Shown: positions 1 through 8,699 of the stretch, one piece after another
How positions within the stretch are numbered: the first letter of the stretch is position 1
Layout: each line of letters begins with the position of its first letter
Assembly: GCF_001683335.1 (NCBI RefSeq)
Contig: NZ_CP016201.1
Coordinates: 2,603,377-2,667,376, forward strand
Direction: 5' to 3'
DNA: 64,000 nt
Origin: Selenomonas sp. oral taxon 126
Lineage (GTDB): Bacteria; Bacillota; Negativicutes; Selenomonadales; Selenomonadaceae
The notes under the pieces: model-generated
The model's database searches: none
Told to the model about the DNA's origin: nothing
What the model saw: only the letters and a program-made list of their open reading frames with translations
Position numbers and translations under genes: made by a program

Positions 1-800
1 TCGAAGAGCGGTAGCTCCATCGGCGCATCTTCCGCCTCCATACACGGCGTCGCGCGGCGAATCCCGTCCATCTGCCAGAGATTCCAGACAATCGTCCGCA
101 CGATCATGCGGTACTCGGCGTCGGTCGGCTTCCTCCGCCATCGCTCAGAAAGATGCTCCTCGAACGTCATGAGCAGATTCACGCGCGCAATCAGGAGATT
201 GTCCCCTTGGAACTCGTAGCCGTAGGTCGCCTGATACGCACGCAGCGCCCACTGCATCCACGCATCCTCATCCATCACATTCTCCGTCACCACGCGCAGC
301 TTGCGGTCGAGGATGCCATTCCGCTCCGCAAGCGGTACGCTCTCCATCGTCGCGACATCGTACCGCTGCACGAGATAGGGTGCCTCTCCGCAAGTGATCT
401 CAAGCCGCCGCGCATCCACATAGTGTTCCCATTTCCGCCGCCGTGGAAAGCGGACGTGCCCCTCCTGCGCGAAGGGGTCACGCCCGCCAAAATAGGAGGC
501 ATCCGCCGCCGCGACCATCCTGCGGCAGATAGAGAGCGGCGTGAACACCTCCGCATGGCGGCGCGTGCGCTCGGACTGCTGCTCCATCTCCTTGCGTGCG
601 CGCGTCTTAATAACATCTGAGTGGGGCCCCGTGATGAGCACGGGCAGAATCTCCTGCGTACTCTCGTAGTCGGAGCCGAACACACGATAGGCATCCGTCG
701 CCCAGATGATATTCCGCTTCGTCGTCTTATCTGCAAGCAGTGGTGCGAGCCACCCCATCGCGTGCAGCCGCAGTATTTCATCCTGTATCCCGACGAGCAA
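1..800 (-). CDS. DNA methylase-like protein (restriction subunit M type), 3' end outside window
   Basis: The frame is open from a TTG at 800 to the window edge (266 codons), with GGAGG six bases before the TTG and no nearby ATG. The reading includes EVFTPLSICRRM, LEITCGEAPYLVQRYD, YGYEFQGDNLLIARVNLL and NLWQMDGI. I recognise these as the pattern of small Firmicute proteins usually named restriction endonuclease subunit M: a methylase-like fold with no obvious NPPY in the visible part. Role and partners cannot be judged because the C-terminus is cut. It could be an orphan modification gene or part of a restriction system lying to the left. The family assignment is from memory of the pattern. 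Confidence 0.6.
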   Translation of the reverse strand, partial: MLVGIQDEILRLHAMGWLAPLLADKTTKRNIIWATDAYRVFGSDYESTQEILPVLITGPHSDVIKTRARKEMEQQSERTRRHAEVFTPLSICRRMVAAADASYFGGRDPFAQEGHVRFPRRRKWEHYVDARRLEITCGEAPYLVQRYDVATMESVPLAERNGILDRKLRVVTENVMDEDAWMQWALRAYQATYGYEFQGDNLLIARVNLLMTFEEHLSERWRRKPTDAEYRMIVRTIVWNLWQMDGIRRATPCMEAEDAPMELPLF

Positions 801-928
801 GTCACACCTCCGTTCACAGTGGCCTCGTTTTGCATTTATTTTATCATATCACTCTCATGTATTGCAACGGGAGAGGTTGCAGCCGAAGGGAGGCGTCGAG
901 CAATATCCGCATGGGTATATCACTGTAG

Positions 929-2140
929 TCAATACTCCTTGCTCAGCAAGAAATCCGCAATATGCATCGTTTTGATGCCCTTGTAGTTCCCATCTGCAAA
1001 TGCATCTGCCCGCAGGACATATTTTGGATAGTTATCCCGCAGATCCAGCAGTCGGTCATATTCCCGCCGCTGCGTTTTTTCAGATCGAATTTCCTGTGTG
1101 ACCTGAATATACATACGATTGCCTTGATGCTCGGCAACAAAGTCAATCTCCCCATCTGCTGTTTTTCCGATATGGACGGTATACCCACGGCGACACAGCT
1201 CGAGGTAGACTACGTTCTCCAAACTGCTTGCTGCCGTGTCCGGTGCATAGCCGAGCACGGCATATCTCAGCGCGGTATCTGCCAAATAAAATTTTTCCTG
1301 CGTTTTCAGAATCTCCTTTCCTTGGAGATCGCAGCGCGGACATCGAAACAGAAGATACGCCTTTTCGAGTTTTTCCAGATAGCTGTAGACCGTCTCGTTA
1401 TCAATCTTTCGATGCTCTGATTTCAGATAATCGGAGATGGATTTTGCCGAAAATGTATTGCCGACATTGGAGAAGGTATACCTCACAATGCGTTCCAACT
1501 GGTCAATCTTGCGAATCTGATTGCGCCGGACAATATCGGTAAAGATGGTCGAATGATAGATATCACGTACAATGGTATAGATCTCGTCCTGTGCATATGC
1601 CTGCAAATGCGTCGCAGGAAACCCGCCCAGCCGAATATAGTCCGCCATCTCTATGTGAGGATCGCGAATATCCGTATATCTGCCTTTGAAGTCCAGATAC
1701 TCCTCAAACGACAGCGTAAAGATCCGAAAAGAGATATAGCGCCCTGTCAGATAGGTCGATATCTCCGAGGACATCATGCGGGAATTGGAGCCGGTCACGT
1801 AAATATCAGTATCATAATCAGCGGCAAGCGTGTTGACAATTTTTTCCCAGCCGCTGATCTCCTGAACTTCATCGAGGAAAAAATAGGTCTTGCTGCTCGG
1901 ATGCACTTTCTCCCGTATGAGCGCAAAAATGTCCCGCGCACGCATTCCCTCGTATTCCATCGAGTCAAACCGCATCATGACAAGGCACTCATCCGATACG
2001 CCGTACTTTTCCTTCAGCTCCTCCATAATCATCTTTAGAATTGTGGATTTGCCGCAGCGGCGTACGCCTGTAAGCACTTTGACAAACGGTGTATTGACAT
2101 AGGTCATGATCTTACCCAAATAAAGCGGGCGTTGTATCAT
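929..2140 (-). CDS. AAA ATPase with DUF4143 C-terminal domain
   Basis: A 403-residue protein. Near residue 27 is a P-loop, GVRRCGKST, and YFFLDEVQEISGWE is the Walker B/DEVQ segment, followed by the sensor VTGSNSRMM. The C-terminal half contains ENVVYLELCRRGY, typical of DUF4143, and a nuclease-like stretch GEIDFVAEHQGNRMYIQV. Length fits the family (about 400). The family is widespread and of unknown cellular role. I chose ATG 2140 because AGAGG lies eight bases upstream, whereas the GTG at 2149 sits directly on that sequence. It stands alone with its own promoter. Confidence 0.88.
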   Translation of the reverse strand: MIQRPLYLGKIMTYVNTPFVKVLTGVRRCGKSTILKMIMEELKEKYGVSDECLVMMRFDSMEYEGMRARDIFALIREKVHPSSKTYFFLDEVQEISGWEKIVNTLAADYDTDIYVTGSNSRMMSSEISTYLTGRYISFRIFTLSFEEYLDFKGRYTDIRDPHIEMADYIRLGGFPATHLQAYAQDEIYTIVRDIYHSTIFTDIVRRNQIRKIDQLERIVRYTFSNVGNTFSAKSISDYLKSEHRKIDNETVYSYLEKLEKAYLLFRCPRCDLQGKEILKTQEKFYLADTALRYAVLGYAPDTAASSLENVVYLELCRRGYTVHIGKTADGEIDFVAEHQGNRMYIQVTQEIRSEKTQRREYDRLLDLRDNYPKYVLRADAFADGNYKGIKTMHIADFLLSKEY

Positions 2141-2158
2141 CGGAATCACCTCTAGAGA

Positions 2159-2187
2159 ATACTACCGCAAAAACAACTCTATATCAA
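2159..2187 (-). promoter_or_regulatory. Sigma-70 type promoter for the DUF4143 ATPase gene
   Basis: On the minus strand TTGATA (2187-2182) and TAGTAT (2164-2159) are separated by 17 bases. It lies 19 bases before the chosen ATG, a short leader. Confidence 0.55.
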
Positions 2188-2245
2188 TAGTTTTTCTGGT
2201 TATAATCGCAAAACTTTTACACGCACGATGCCTTTTCGATTATAC

Positions 2246-2296
2246 TTCAAAACACGAACGACCTCTCTGCACATTCGGCAGAGAGGTCGTTCGTGT
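2246..2296 (-). terminator. Terminator after guaB
   Basis: A perfect 19-bp inverted repeat (2252-2270 with 2278-2296, seven-base loop) lies just after the guaB stop. A short T run follows on the minus strand. It also separates guaB from the ATPase gene. Confidence 0.85.
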
Positions 2297-2311
2297 ATCT
2301 ATTCGTTTGTA

Positions 2312-3817
2312 TCAGTCGCGTCCGAGCTTATCGCGCAGGATAACGTCATGCGCGCCGCCCTCGACGATGCTGGTCGAGGAGACGAGGGTGAGCTTCGCCT
2401 TTTCGCGGAACTCGGGGAGGCTGAGCGCGCCGCAGTTGCACATGGTGGAGCGGATCTTGGAGAGTGTCGTCTGGACATTCTCCTTGAGAGGTCCCGCATA
2501 TGGGACGTAGGAGTCGACGCCCTCTTCGAACGACAGCTTCTTGCTGCCGCCGAGGTCGTACCGCTGCCAGTTGCGCGCGCGGTTCGAGCCCTCGCCCCAA
2601 TACTCCTTATAGTATGTGCCGTTCACCATGACGCGATCCGTCGGGCTCTCATCAAAGCGCGAGAAGTAGCGCCCGAGCATGAGGAAGTCCGCGCCCATCG
2701 CGAGCGCAAGCGTCATGTGGTAATCGTAGACGATGCCGCCGTCGGAGCAGATGGGGATGTAGACGCCCGTCTCCTTGTAGTATTTGTCGCGCTCGGCACA
2801 CACGTCAATGAGAGCCGTCGCCTGTCCGCGCCCAATGCCCTTCGTCTCACGCGTGATGCAGATCGAGCCGCCGCCGATTCCGACCTTGATGAAGTCCGCG
2901 CCCGCATTCGCGAGGAAGCGGAATCCCTCGCCGTCAACGATGTTGCCCGCGCCGACCTTGACACTGTCGCCGTACTGCTCACGGATGTGCTGGATCGTGA
3001 GGCGCTGCCACTCGGAGAAGCCCTCGGAGGAGTCGATGCAGAGGACATCCACGCCCGCTGCGATGAGCGCAGGGACGCGCTCGGCGTAGTCGCGCGTATT
3101 GATGCCCGCGCCGACGATGTAGCTCTTGTTGCTGTCGGTCAGCTCGAGCTCGTTCTCCTTGTTGTCGGTGTAGTCCTTGCGGAACACCATGTAGCGGAGT
3201 CGCTGATTCTTGTCGATGAGCGGGAGCATGTTCAGCTTACGCTCCCAGATGAGGTCGTTCGCCTGTGTGAGCGTCGTGGAGTCCGCGTCCGCCCAGACGA
3301 GCTTTTCAAACGGAGTCATAAAGGTGTGTACCTTCGTATCGAGCGACATCCGCGAGACACGGTAGTCGCGACTCGTCACGATGCCGACGAGTTTGCCGTT
3401 CGCCGAGCCGTCCTCCGTGACCGCCATCGTGGAGTGCCCCGTCTTCGCGAGGAGGTCGAGCACGCCGCCGAGCGTGGTATCCGGGCTGATGTTCGAGTCG
3501 CTGCTGACAAAGCCCGACTTATAGTTTTTCACACGCGCGACCATCGCCGCCTCTTCCTCGATGGACTGCGAACCATAGATGAAGGAGATGCCGCCCTGCT
3601 TGGCGAGCGCAATCGCCATCGTGTCATTCGACACTGCCTGCATGATTGCGGAGGTCATGGGAATGTTCATTGTGAGCGCCGGCTCCTCGTCACGATGGTA
3701 TTTGACGAGTGGTGTCCGCAGCGTAACGTTCGCAGGGAAGCACTCCGCCGAGGAGTAGCCCGGGATGAGCAGATACTCTCCAAATGTGTGCGATGGCTCG
3801 GTGTAGTAATGTGCCAA
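2312..3817 (-). CDS. guaB: IMP dehydrogenase
   Basis: A 501-residue protein that oxidises IMP to XMP with NAD, the first committed step to GMP, in the cytosol. The N-terminal barrel part has [23 protein letters not shown] pair follows (about residues 100-220, with [20 protein letters not shown]-like sequence). The active-site loop is [18 protein letters not shown], with the catalytic Cys, then [20 protein letters not shown] and the C-terminal flap. Length matches the longer Firmicute form (about 500). The TTG at 3817 is the start: GAAAGGAAGG precedes it and MAHYYTEPS begins the conserved N-terminus. A strong promoter and repeated leader motif lie upstream. Confidence 0.95.
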   Translation of the reverse strand: MAHYYTEPSHTFGEYLLIPGYSSAECFPANVTLRTPLVKYHRDEEPALTMNIPMTSAIMQAVSNDTMAIALAKQGGISFIYGSQSIEEEAAMVARVKNYKSGFVSSDSNISPDTTLGGVLDLLAKTGHSTMAVTEDGSANGKLVGIVTSRDYRVSRMSLDTKVHTFMTPFEKLVWADADSTTLTQANDLIWERKLNMLPLIDKNQRLRYMVFRKDYTDNKENELELTDSNKSYIVGAGINTRDYAERVPALIAAGVDVLCIDSSEGFSEWQRLTIQHIREQYGDSVKVGAGNIVDGEGFRFLANAGADFIKVGIGGGSICITRETKGIGRGQATALIDVCAERDKYYKETGVYIPICSDGGIVYDYHMTLALAMGADFLMLGRYFSRFDESPTDRVMVNGTYYKEYWGEGSNRARNWQRYDLGGSKKLSFEEGVDSYVPYAGPLKENVQTTLSKIRSTMCNCGALSLPEFREKAKLTLVSSTSIVEGGAHDVILRDKLGRD

Positions 3818-3836
3818 CGAAACCCTTCCTTTCTGT

Positions 3837-3862
3837 ATCCGTCCTAAGATGATCCGTCCTAA
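3837..3862 (-). repeat. Two 11-bp direct repeats in the guaB leader
   Basis: ATCCGTCCTAA (plus-strand reading) occurs at 3837-3847 and again at 3852-3862, 15 bases apart. Both are downstream of the guaB -10 box and upstream of its ribosome site. They could be an operator or RNA element; nothing here shows which. Confidence 0.6.
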
Positions 3863-3875
3863 AATTTTTCTGTCT

Positions 3876-3904
3876 AATATACGCGCTTCCGCTCGCCGTG
3901 TCAA
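3876..3904 (-). promoter_or_regulatory. guaB promoter
   Basis: TTGACA (3904-3899) and TATATT (3881-3876) on the minus strand with a 17-base spacer. The predicted start gives a leader of about 50 bases carrying two direct repeats. Confidence 0.8.
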
Positions 3905-3951
3905 CCCGTACGGAAGCAATATATACGGATGTCCCAAAATTTCCCGATTTT

Positions 3952-3988
3952 GCAAAAAATCCCTAAGAGTTCGCGTTCACTCTTAGGG
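3952..3988 (-). terminator. Terminator after tRNA-Leu
   Basis: Stem CCCTAAGAG (3961-3969) with CTCTTAGGG (3980-3988), followed on the minus strand by a run of six T. Confidence 0.9.
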
Positions 3989-4001
3989 AAATCGTCTGCT
4001 A

Positions 4002-4088
4002 TGGTGCCGAAGGCCGGGGTCGAACCGGCACGTTGTTTCCAACGGCAGATTTTGAGTCTGCTGCGTCTGCCAATTCCGCCACTTCGGC
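4002..4088 (-). tRNA. tRNA-Leu (anticodon CAA)
   Basis: An 87-nt class II tRNA with a long variable arm and encoded CCA. The acceptor is GCCGAAG paired with CTTCGGC. The anticodon arm is GCAGA-CTCAAAA-TCTGC, giving CAA. It follows mutT but has its own consensus promoter and terminator. Confidence 0.97.
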
Positions 4089-4097
4089 ATGGGTTGT

Positions 4098-4127
4098 ATT
4101 ATAGCACTCCCACAGCGGATTTGTCAA
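4098..4127 (-). promoter_or_regulatory. tRNA-Leu promoter
   Basis: Full consensus TTGACA (4127-4122) and TATAAT (4103-4098) on the minus strand, 18-base spacer, ten bases before the mature tRNA. It slightly overlaps the region just after the mutT stop. Confidence 0.92.
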
Positions 4128-4129
4128 CG

Positions 4130-4528
4130 TCAGCGCAGATCGGCTTCGAGCTTTCGGATGAGCTCCATATCCGCCTCGAACCACGGGACACTGTAGAGAT
4201 CGACGCGCCCGAGCCAACGCCCCGCCGAGTGCACGGAGAGCTGCGGCTCGCCCGCAATGTGGCGGCAGATATAGAGGCGCATATTCATATGATACTCGGG
4301 ATAGTCGTGATCGACGATCCCAAGCAGACGCTCAACGGCGATCTCGACGCCGAGTTCCTCACGAATCTCACGCACGAGCGCCGCCTCATCCGTCTCGCCC
4401 ACCTCAACCTTGCCGCCCGCAAACTCCCATGTACCGGCGTACGCACCGTAGCCACGGCACGCGCCGAACACCTTTCCGTCACGCAGGATTGCCCCCGCAA
4501 CGACATCAATATGCTTTCGTTCACTCAT
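4130..4528 (-). CDS. mutT: NUDIX hydrolase, MutT type
   Basis: A 132-residue protein with a complete Nudix box near residues 34-56: GGKVEVGETDEAALVREIRE followed by ELGV. WEFAGGKVE just before it is the usual MutT context. It probably hydrolyses 8-oxo-dGTP or a related oxidised nucleotide (family knowledge; substrate not shown by sequence). ATG 4528 is preferred over the GTG at 4549 because AAAGGAATAGGGA lies just before it. It follows gpsA by seven bases, so it is probably co-transcribed with tcdA and gpsA. Confidence 0.9.
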   Translation of the reverse strand: MSERKHIDVVAGAILRDGKVFGACRGYGAYAGTWEFAGGKVEVGETDEAALVREIREELGVEIAVERLLGIVDHDYPEYHMNMRLYICRHIAGEPQLSVHSAGRWLGRVDLYSVPWFEADMELIRKLEADLR

Positions 4529-4535
4529 TGATTCC

Positions 4536-5516
4536 CTATTCCTTTTCACTCTTTGTTGCCCGCAGGAAAAGCTGCGTCAGCTGCGCGCGCGGATCGCGTC
4601 CATTCGTGACGATCTCGTAGACGGTCGCAGAGATGGGCAGATCGACGCCATACTCCTCCGAGAGAGCCATCAGCGCCTCGGCAGTATAGACACCCTCGGC
4701 AATCTTGTGGAAATCCCCCGCCGTGCCGCGCACAACAGCCTCGCCATAGCGGCGATTGTTGCTGTGCGGCGAGAAGAGCGTTGCCTCGTAGTCGCCGAGG
4801 TGGGAGAGCCCATAGATCGTCTCCCCATCGCCGCCCATCGCACGTACGAGGCGCACAAGCTCGCGTGTACCGCGTGCCATAAGTGCGCCCTTCAGACTGC
4901 CGTACTCGAGTCCGTCGAGCATCCCCGCCGCGAGTCCGACGACATTCTTCGCCGCCGCACCGACCTCCGTGCCAAGCAGATCCTCACCGTAGTAGAAGCG
5001 GATGAGCGGGCTGCCGAGCGCATCTACGAGCCCCTGCAGCGCATCCCGATCCTCGCCTGCGAGCACCATGCAGTTCGGTATGCCGCGCACGAAGTCCTGC
5101 ACGTGTCCGGGACCGACCCAGACGACGGGATGCACATCGTCCCCCAATTCCTCATGCACCACCGTACTGAGACGCTTGCCCGTTCCGATCTCGAGCCCCT
5201 TCATGCAGAGGATGATGGTCTTCTCTGCCATCGTCCCGCCCAGTCCGCATGCACAGAGATCGCGCAGGAAGGAGCGCAGCGCCTGCGCGTGGATGGAGAT
5301 GATGACAATCTCTGCCACCCGAACTGCCTCCGCGAGATCGTCTGTCAGACGGATGTCCTCCGGCAGCATCAGGAACTCATTCGTCCGCGTCGCGCGCAGC
5401 TCTTTCAGATGTGCCGAATGTGCACGCCCCCAGAGCGTGACCGCATGACCGACGCGCGCGGCGTACCACGCATGAAACGAGCCCCAACGCCCGCACCCCA
5501 GTACGGATACTCTCAT
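4536..5516 (-). CDS. gpsA: Glycerol-3-phosphate dehydrogenase [NAD(P)+]
   Basis: A 326-residue cytosolic enzyme that reduces dihydroxyacetone phosphate to sn-glycerol-3-phosphate for phospholipid synthesis. The NAD site is VSVLGCGRWGSFHAW. The family more often has GxGxWGTA, so SFHAW is a variant. WVGPGHVQDFVRGIPN and GAAAKNVVGLAAGMLDGLE, with the catalytic Lys, are clear. Length is usual (325-340). Its ATG overlaps the stop of tcdA by four bases (ATGA), with GGAGG inside the tcdA end, so translation is probably coupled. Confidence 0.93.
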   Translation of the reverse strand: MRVSVLGCGRWGSFHAWYAARVGHAVTLWGRAHSAHLKELRATRTNEFLMLPEDIRLTDDLAEAVRVAEIVIISIHAQALRSFLRDLCACGLGGTMAEKTIILCMKGLEIGTGKRLSTVVHEELGDDVHPVVWVGPGHVQDFVRGIPNCMVLAGEDRDALQGLVDALGSPLIRFYYGEDLLGTEVGAAAKNVVGLAAGMLDGLEYGSLKGALMARGTRELVRLVRAMGGDGETIYGLSHLGDYEATLFSPHSNNRRYGEAVVRGTAGDFHKIAEGVYTAEALMALSEEYGVDLPISATVYEIVTNGRDPRAQLTQLFLRATKSEKE

Positions 5517-6247
5517 GATGATACCTCCACTCGGATGTTCAAGAGATCGCGGACGACCGCGCCCGCCATCATCAGCCCCGCTGCGGACGGGACGAAGGAA
5601 ATGCTTGCCGGTACACTGCGCCGTCCCGCCGCCGATGTCTCCTCCCCCACCTTGGGTGTGCGCGGACGCTCACGCGAGCAGACGACCTTCAGGCGCGGCA
5701 CCCCTTTTTCCTTGAGTTTCTTCCGCAGAATGCGCGCAAGCGGATCGCCCTTCGTCCGATAGAGATCCATGATCTCGTAGAGCGTCGGATCGAGCTTGTT
5801 CGCCGCCCCCATACTCGCGATGAGCGGGATCCCCCGCTGATGACATTGCACGGCGAGATCAATCTTCGCCGTCACCGTGTCCACAGCATCGAGTACATAG
5901 TCATAGTGCTCGGGAAAAAACGCATCCGCATCGGCGGGCTGATAGAATGCGCGTATCTCACGTACATCACAGGCAGGGTTGATGGAGCGGATGCGCCGCG
6001 CCATCGTCTCCGTCTTCGGCATGCCCACGGTCTCGGTCAGCGCGTGAATCTGGCGGTTGATATTCGTCACGTCGATGACATCGTGATCGACGAGCGTCAA
6101 CTTGCCGATACCCGCACGTGCAAGTGCCTCTGCCGCATAGGAGCCGACCCCGCCGATGCCAAACACCGCAACGGACGCAGCGGCGAGGCTCTCCACGCCC
6201 GCACTGCCCACCAGCATCTCCGTCCGCGCAAAGCGCCGATCGTTCAT
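5513..6247 (-). CDS. tcdA: tRNA threonylcarbamoyladenosine dehydratase
   Basis: A 244-residue ThiF/E1-like protein that uses ATP to cyclise t6A37 of tRNA to ct6A. The nucleotide site is VAVFGIGGVGSYAAEALARA, followed by LVDHDVIDVTNINRQ, DYVLDAVDTVTAK and ASMGAANKLDP, all standard for TcdA. VCSRERPRTP is near the C-terminus. ATG 6247 has AAAGG seven bases upstream; the GTG at 6256 falls inside that ribosome site. It is first of the tcdA-gpsA-mutT group. Confidence 0.93.
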   Translation of the reverse strand: MNDRRFARTEMLVGSAGVESLAAASVAVFGIGGVGSYAAEALARAGIGKLTLVDHDVIDVTNINRQIHALTETVGMPKTETMARRIRSINPACDVREIRAFYQPADADAFFPEHYDYVLDAVDTVTAKIDLAVQCHQRGIPLIASMGAANKLDPTLYEIMDLYRTKGDPLARILRKKLKEKGVPRLKVVCSRERPRTPKVGEETSAAGRRSVPASISFVPSAAGLMMAGAVVRDLLNIRVEVSS

Positions 6248-6290
6248 TTCGTCCACCTTTCAGAGTACGCGCATATACACGCACAGCAAA

Positions 6291-6330
6291 GAGCTGCGGC
6301 GAAAGCATACACCTCCGCAGCAGCTCCTTT
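6291..6330 (-). terminator. Possible terminator between usp and tcdA
   Basis: GAGCTGCGG (6291-6299) pairs with CCGCAGCAGCTC (6315-6326) with a small bulge. On the minus strand it is followed by CTTTGC, a weak T run. Confidence 0.4.
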
Positions 6331-6355
6331 CCCACAAATTCAATCTGTGCGCGCC

Positions 6356-6772
6356 CTACTTGACGACGAGCACGGGGCACTTCGACTGCTCAACGACATA
6401 CTGGCTGACGCTGCCGAGCAGCACGCCCTTGACGACGCCAAGTCCACGGCTGCCCATGACGATGAGGTCGATGTCGTTCGTCTCCGCAAAGTCGAGGATG
6501 ACCACCGCCGGTGATCCCGTGTCGGAGAACGACTCCTTCGTGACGCCTGCCGGTACCATCTCGAGCGCACGGTCAAGGATGACATTCCCCGCCTTCGTCA
6601 CGGAGTCGAGAATCGCATCCGAGAGCACGGCGTTGATTGCGAGCTGATTGATGTTCGCGACGTAGAGGAAATTCAGCTTTGCGCCGCAGATCTCGGCGAG
6701 CATGCAGGCCTTTTCAATCGCGCGGTCAGCACCCTCGGAGCCATCCACCGGCACCAAAATATTCTTAATCAT
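6356..6772 (-). CDS. Universal stress protein (UspA family)
   Basis: A 138-residue single-domain Usp. N-terminal NILVPVDGSEGADRA and C-terminal GSRGLGVVKGVLLGSVS form the ATP-binding G-2x-G-9x-G(S/T) site, and CPVLVVK closes the fold. These are cytosolic nucleotide-binding proteins induced by stress; the specific role is unknown. SD GAGGAGG precedes the ATG. The next usp gene lies 47 bases upstream on the same strand, so the pair may form an operon. Confidence 0.93.
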   Translation of the reverse strand: MIKNILVPVDGSEGADRAIEKACMLAEICGAKLNFLYVANINQLAINAVLSDAILDSVTKAGNVILDRALEMVPAGVTKESFSDTGSPAVVILDFAETNDIDLIVMGSRGLGVVKGVLLGSVSQYVVEQSKCPVLVVK

Positions 6773-6819
6773 GGCAGTTCCTCCTCACTTCTCTATAGAA
6801 ATGAACCATATAGACAGGA

Positions 6820-7266
6820 TTATGCGCTTCCCGCGACCATGACGCTGGAATGCGCGTGCTCCAAGACGGTCTGCGTGACACTCCCAAGGAGAAATCCGCT
6901 CACACGCGAGAGCTTGCGCCCGCCGATAACGACGAGCTCCACGTCCACCTCATCGATGAATCGCAGAATCTCCTCCGCAGGTATTCCCGTGCGGTGGTGA
7001 TGCTCACGTACAGTGCGCTCCGGCAGGAGCACATCCGCTGCGGCAAATATCTCCTGCGCCTCCTCTGCCGCCGGACGCACAATGCTCTCGGGAAGCCACG
7101 AAACATCGCCCTCATCCGTGCTCGCGTCGAACGGAGACACATAGAGAAGCTCCACCGTGGACGCCGTCATACAAGCGACCTCACCCGCCAGACGAACGGC
7201 ACGCAGAGACTCCTGCGACCCGTCCACAGGGACAAGGATATGCGCGTACTTTGACTGCTGAACCAT
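6820..7266 (-). CDS. Universal stress protein (UspA family), second copy
   Basis: A 148-residue Usp with HILVPVDGSQESLRA at the start and GGRKLSRVSGFLLGSVTQ near the end. The first glycine of the ATP loop is in GGRKLSR instead of GSRG, but the spacing is kept. It is divergent in sequence from its neighbour at 6356. ATG 7266 follows GGAGG by six bases; the GTG three bases earlier is less well placed. It is divergent from ilvA across a 162-base gap. Confidence 0.9.
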   Translation of the reverse strand: MVQQSKYAHILVPVDGSQESLRAVRLAGEVACMTASTVELLYVSPFDASTDEGDVSWLPESIVRPAAEEAQEIFAAADVLLPERTVREHHHRTGIPAEEILRFIDEVDVELVVIGGRKLSRVSGFLLGSVTQTVLEHAHSSVMVAGSA

Positions 7267-7363
7267 CACGCACCTCCGTCCCGCCTTGTTTGTTGTATTT
7301 ATTCGCTAAATTCTGTCAAACTCCTTCTTTATTCCGACGATTATTCGCTCTGATGAAAATAAA

Positions 7364-7392
7364 TTGACGTGCCCCACCGAAAATGATAGACT
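7364..7392 (+). promoter_or_regulatory. ilvA promoter
   Basis: TTGACG (7364-7369) and TAGACT (7387-7392), 17-base spacer, 36 bases before the ilvA ATG. Confidence 0.6.
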
Positions 7393-7428
7393 GACTCTAC
7401 ATATAAGTACAAATGGAGGCAATGCGCT

Positions 7429-8676
7429 ATGGGAGAAGAACAGAGAGTGGAGACGGATGCGGAAGTTGTCGCATCCACAGGGATTTCGGATATCTATGCT
7501 GCGGCGAAAAGGCTCGAGGGCATTGTACGAAAGACCCCTCTGGTACACAGTGAGTTCTTCTCCGAGATCGCGGGCAACGCGACCTATCTGAAACTCGAAA
7601 ATCTCCAGACTACAGGTGCATTCAAGCTGCGCGGTGCGTATAACCGCATCTCCATGCTCACAGAGGAGGAGCGGGCGCGTGGCGTCATCACCGCCTCGGC
7701 GGGCAATCACGCGCAAGGCGTCGCCTACGCCTCGCAGAAACTCGGCGTGAATGCCGTCATCTGTATGCCCGCGACGACGCCAATCCTCAAGGTAGAGTCG
7801 ACGCGCGCACTCGGCGCGACGGTCATCCTCCACGGCAACGGATTCGACGACGCCTATGCGCACAGTCTCGAACTGCAGAAGGAGAAGGGCTACGTCTACA
7901 TCCACCCGTTCAATGACCGCAACGTCATCGTCGGACAGGGCACAATCGCCCTCGAAGTGATCGACGCGCTCAAGGACGTGGACGCAATCCTCGTCCCCGT
8001 CGGCGGCGGCGGACTTGCCTCAGGCATTGCGCTCGCGGTGAAGCTCGTCAACCCGCAGGTGAAGGTCATTGGCGTCGAGCCGGAGAATGCTGCGTGCATG
8101 AAGGCGGCGCTCTCCTGCGGACGCGCGATCACGCTCCCCTCTGCCGACACGGTCGCCGACGGCTGCGCAGTGCGCACGGCGGGAAACCTCACGCTCGAAT
8201 TCTGTCGCCGCTACCTCGACGAGATCATCACCGTCTCTGAGATGGAGATCATGAGCGCGCTGCTCTCCCTCATCGAAAAGCACAAATTCATCGCCGAGGG
8301 CGCGGGCGTCCTCTCCCTCGCCGCGCTCGGCAAGCTGCGCATGAAGGACAAGAAAATCGCCGTGCTCGTCAGCGGCGGCAACATCGACATCTCCACCATC
8401 TCCGCGCTCATCTCGAAGGCACTCATCTCGCGCGGCAGAGTATTCCGCTTCTCCGTCCAGCTCCCCGACAAGCCGGGACAGCTGCTGACCGTCGCGCAGA
8501 TCCTCACCGAGCAGGATGCGAACGTCATCCGCCTCGACCACGATCAGACGATGGTGACGGACAGCTTCCAGAAGGTGCAGCTCACCGTCACTGTCGAGAC
8601 GCACGGACAGGAGCATATCGACCGCATTGTCTGCGCGCTCGCGGCAAACGGATTTGAGATCAACAAGATTTACTGA
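7429..8676 (+). CDS. ilvA: Threonine ammonia-lyase with ACT domain
   Basis: A 415-residue PLP enzyme converting threonine to 2-oxobutyrate and ammonia. The PLP lysine is in TTGAFKLRGAYNRI. ASAGNHAQGVAYAS and VPVGGGGLASGIALA (phosphate loop) are typical, and VLVSGGNIDI ends the catalytic part (about residue 325). A single ACT-like domain follows (RFSVQLPDKPGQLLTVAQIL onward), as in the shorter ~400-residue catabolic/TdcB-like form, not the two-ACT biosynthetic form. ATGGAGG lies nine bases before the start. A metal-sensor-like ArsR gene follows at 24 bases, probably in the same transcript. Confidence 0.93.
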   Translation: MGEEQRVETDAEVVASTGISDIYAAAKRLEGIVRKTPLVHSEFFSEIAGNATYLKLENLQTTGAFKLRGAYNRISMLTEEERARGVITASAGNHAQGVAYASQKLGVNAVICMPATTPILKVESTRALGATVILHGNGFDDAYAHSLELQKEKGYVYIHPFNDRNVIVGQGTIALEVIDALKDVDAILVPVGGGGLASGIALAVKLVNPQVKVIGVEPENAACMKAALSCGRAITLPSADTVADGCAVRTAGNLTLEFCRRYLDEIITVSEMEIMSALLSLIEKHKFIAEGAGVLSLAALGKLRMKDKKIAVLVSGGNIDISTISALISKALISRGRVFRFSVQLPDKPGQLLTVAQILTEQDANVIRLDHDQTMVTDSFQKVQLTVTVETHGQEHIDRIVCALAANGFEINKIY

Positions 8677-8699
8677 CAGAAGAAAGGATATATCAGCGT

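Noticed and set aside
2228-3847. 539-codon plus-strand open frame opposite guaB
   Set aside because: It mirrors guaB in a GC-rich genome, reads as Arg/Asp/Ala-rich sequence without any domain, and guaB itself is certain.
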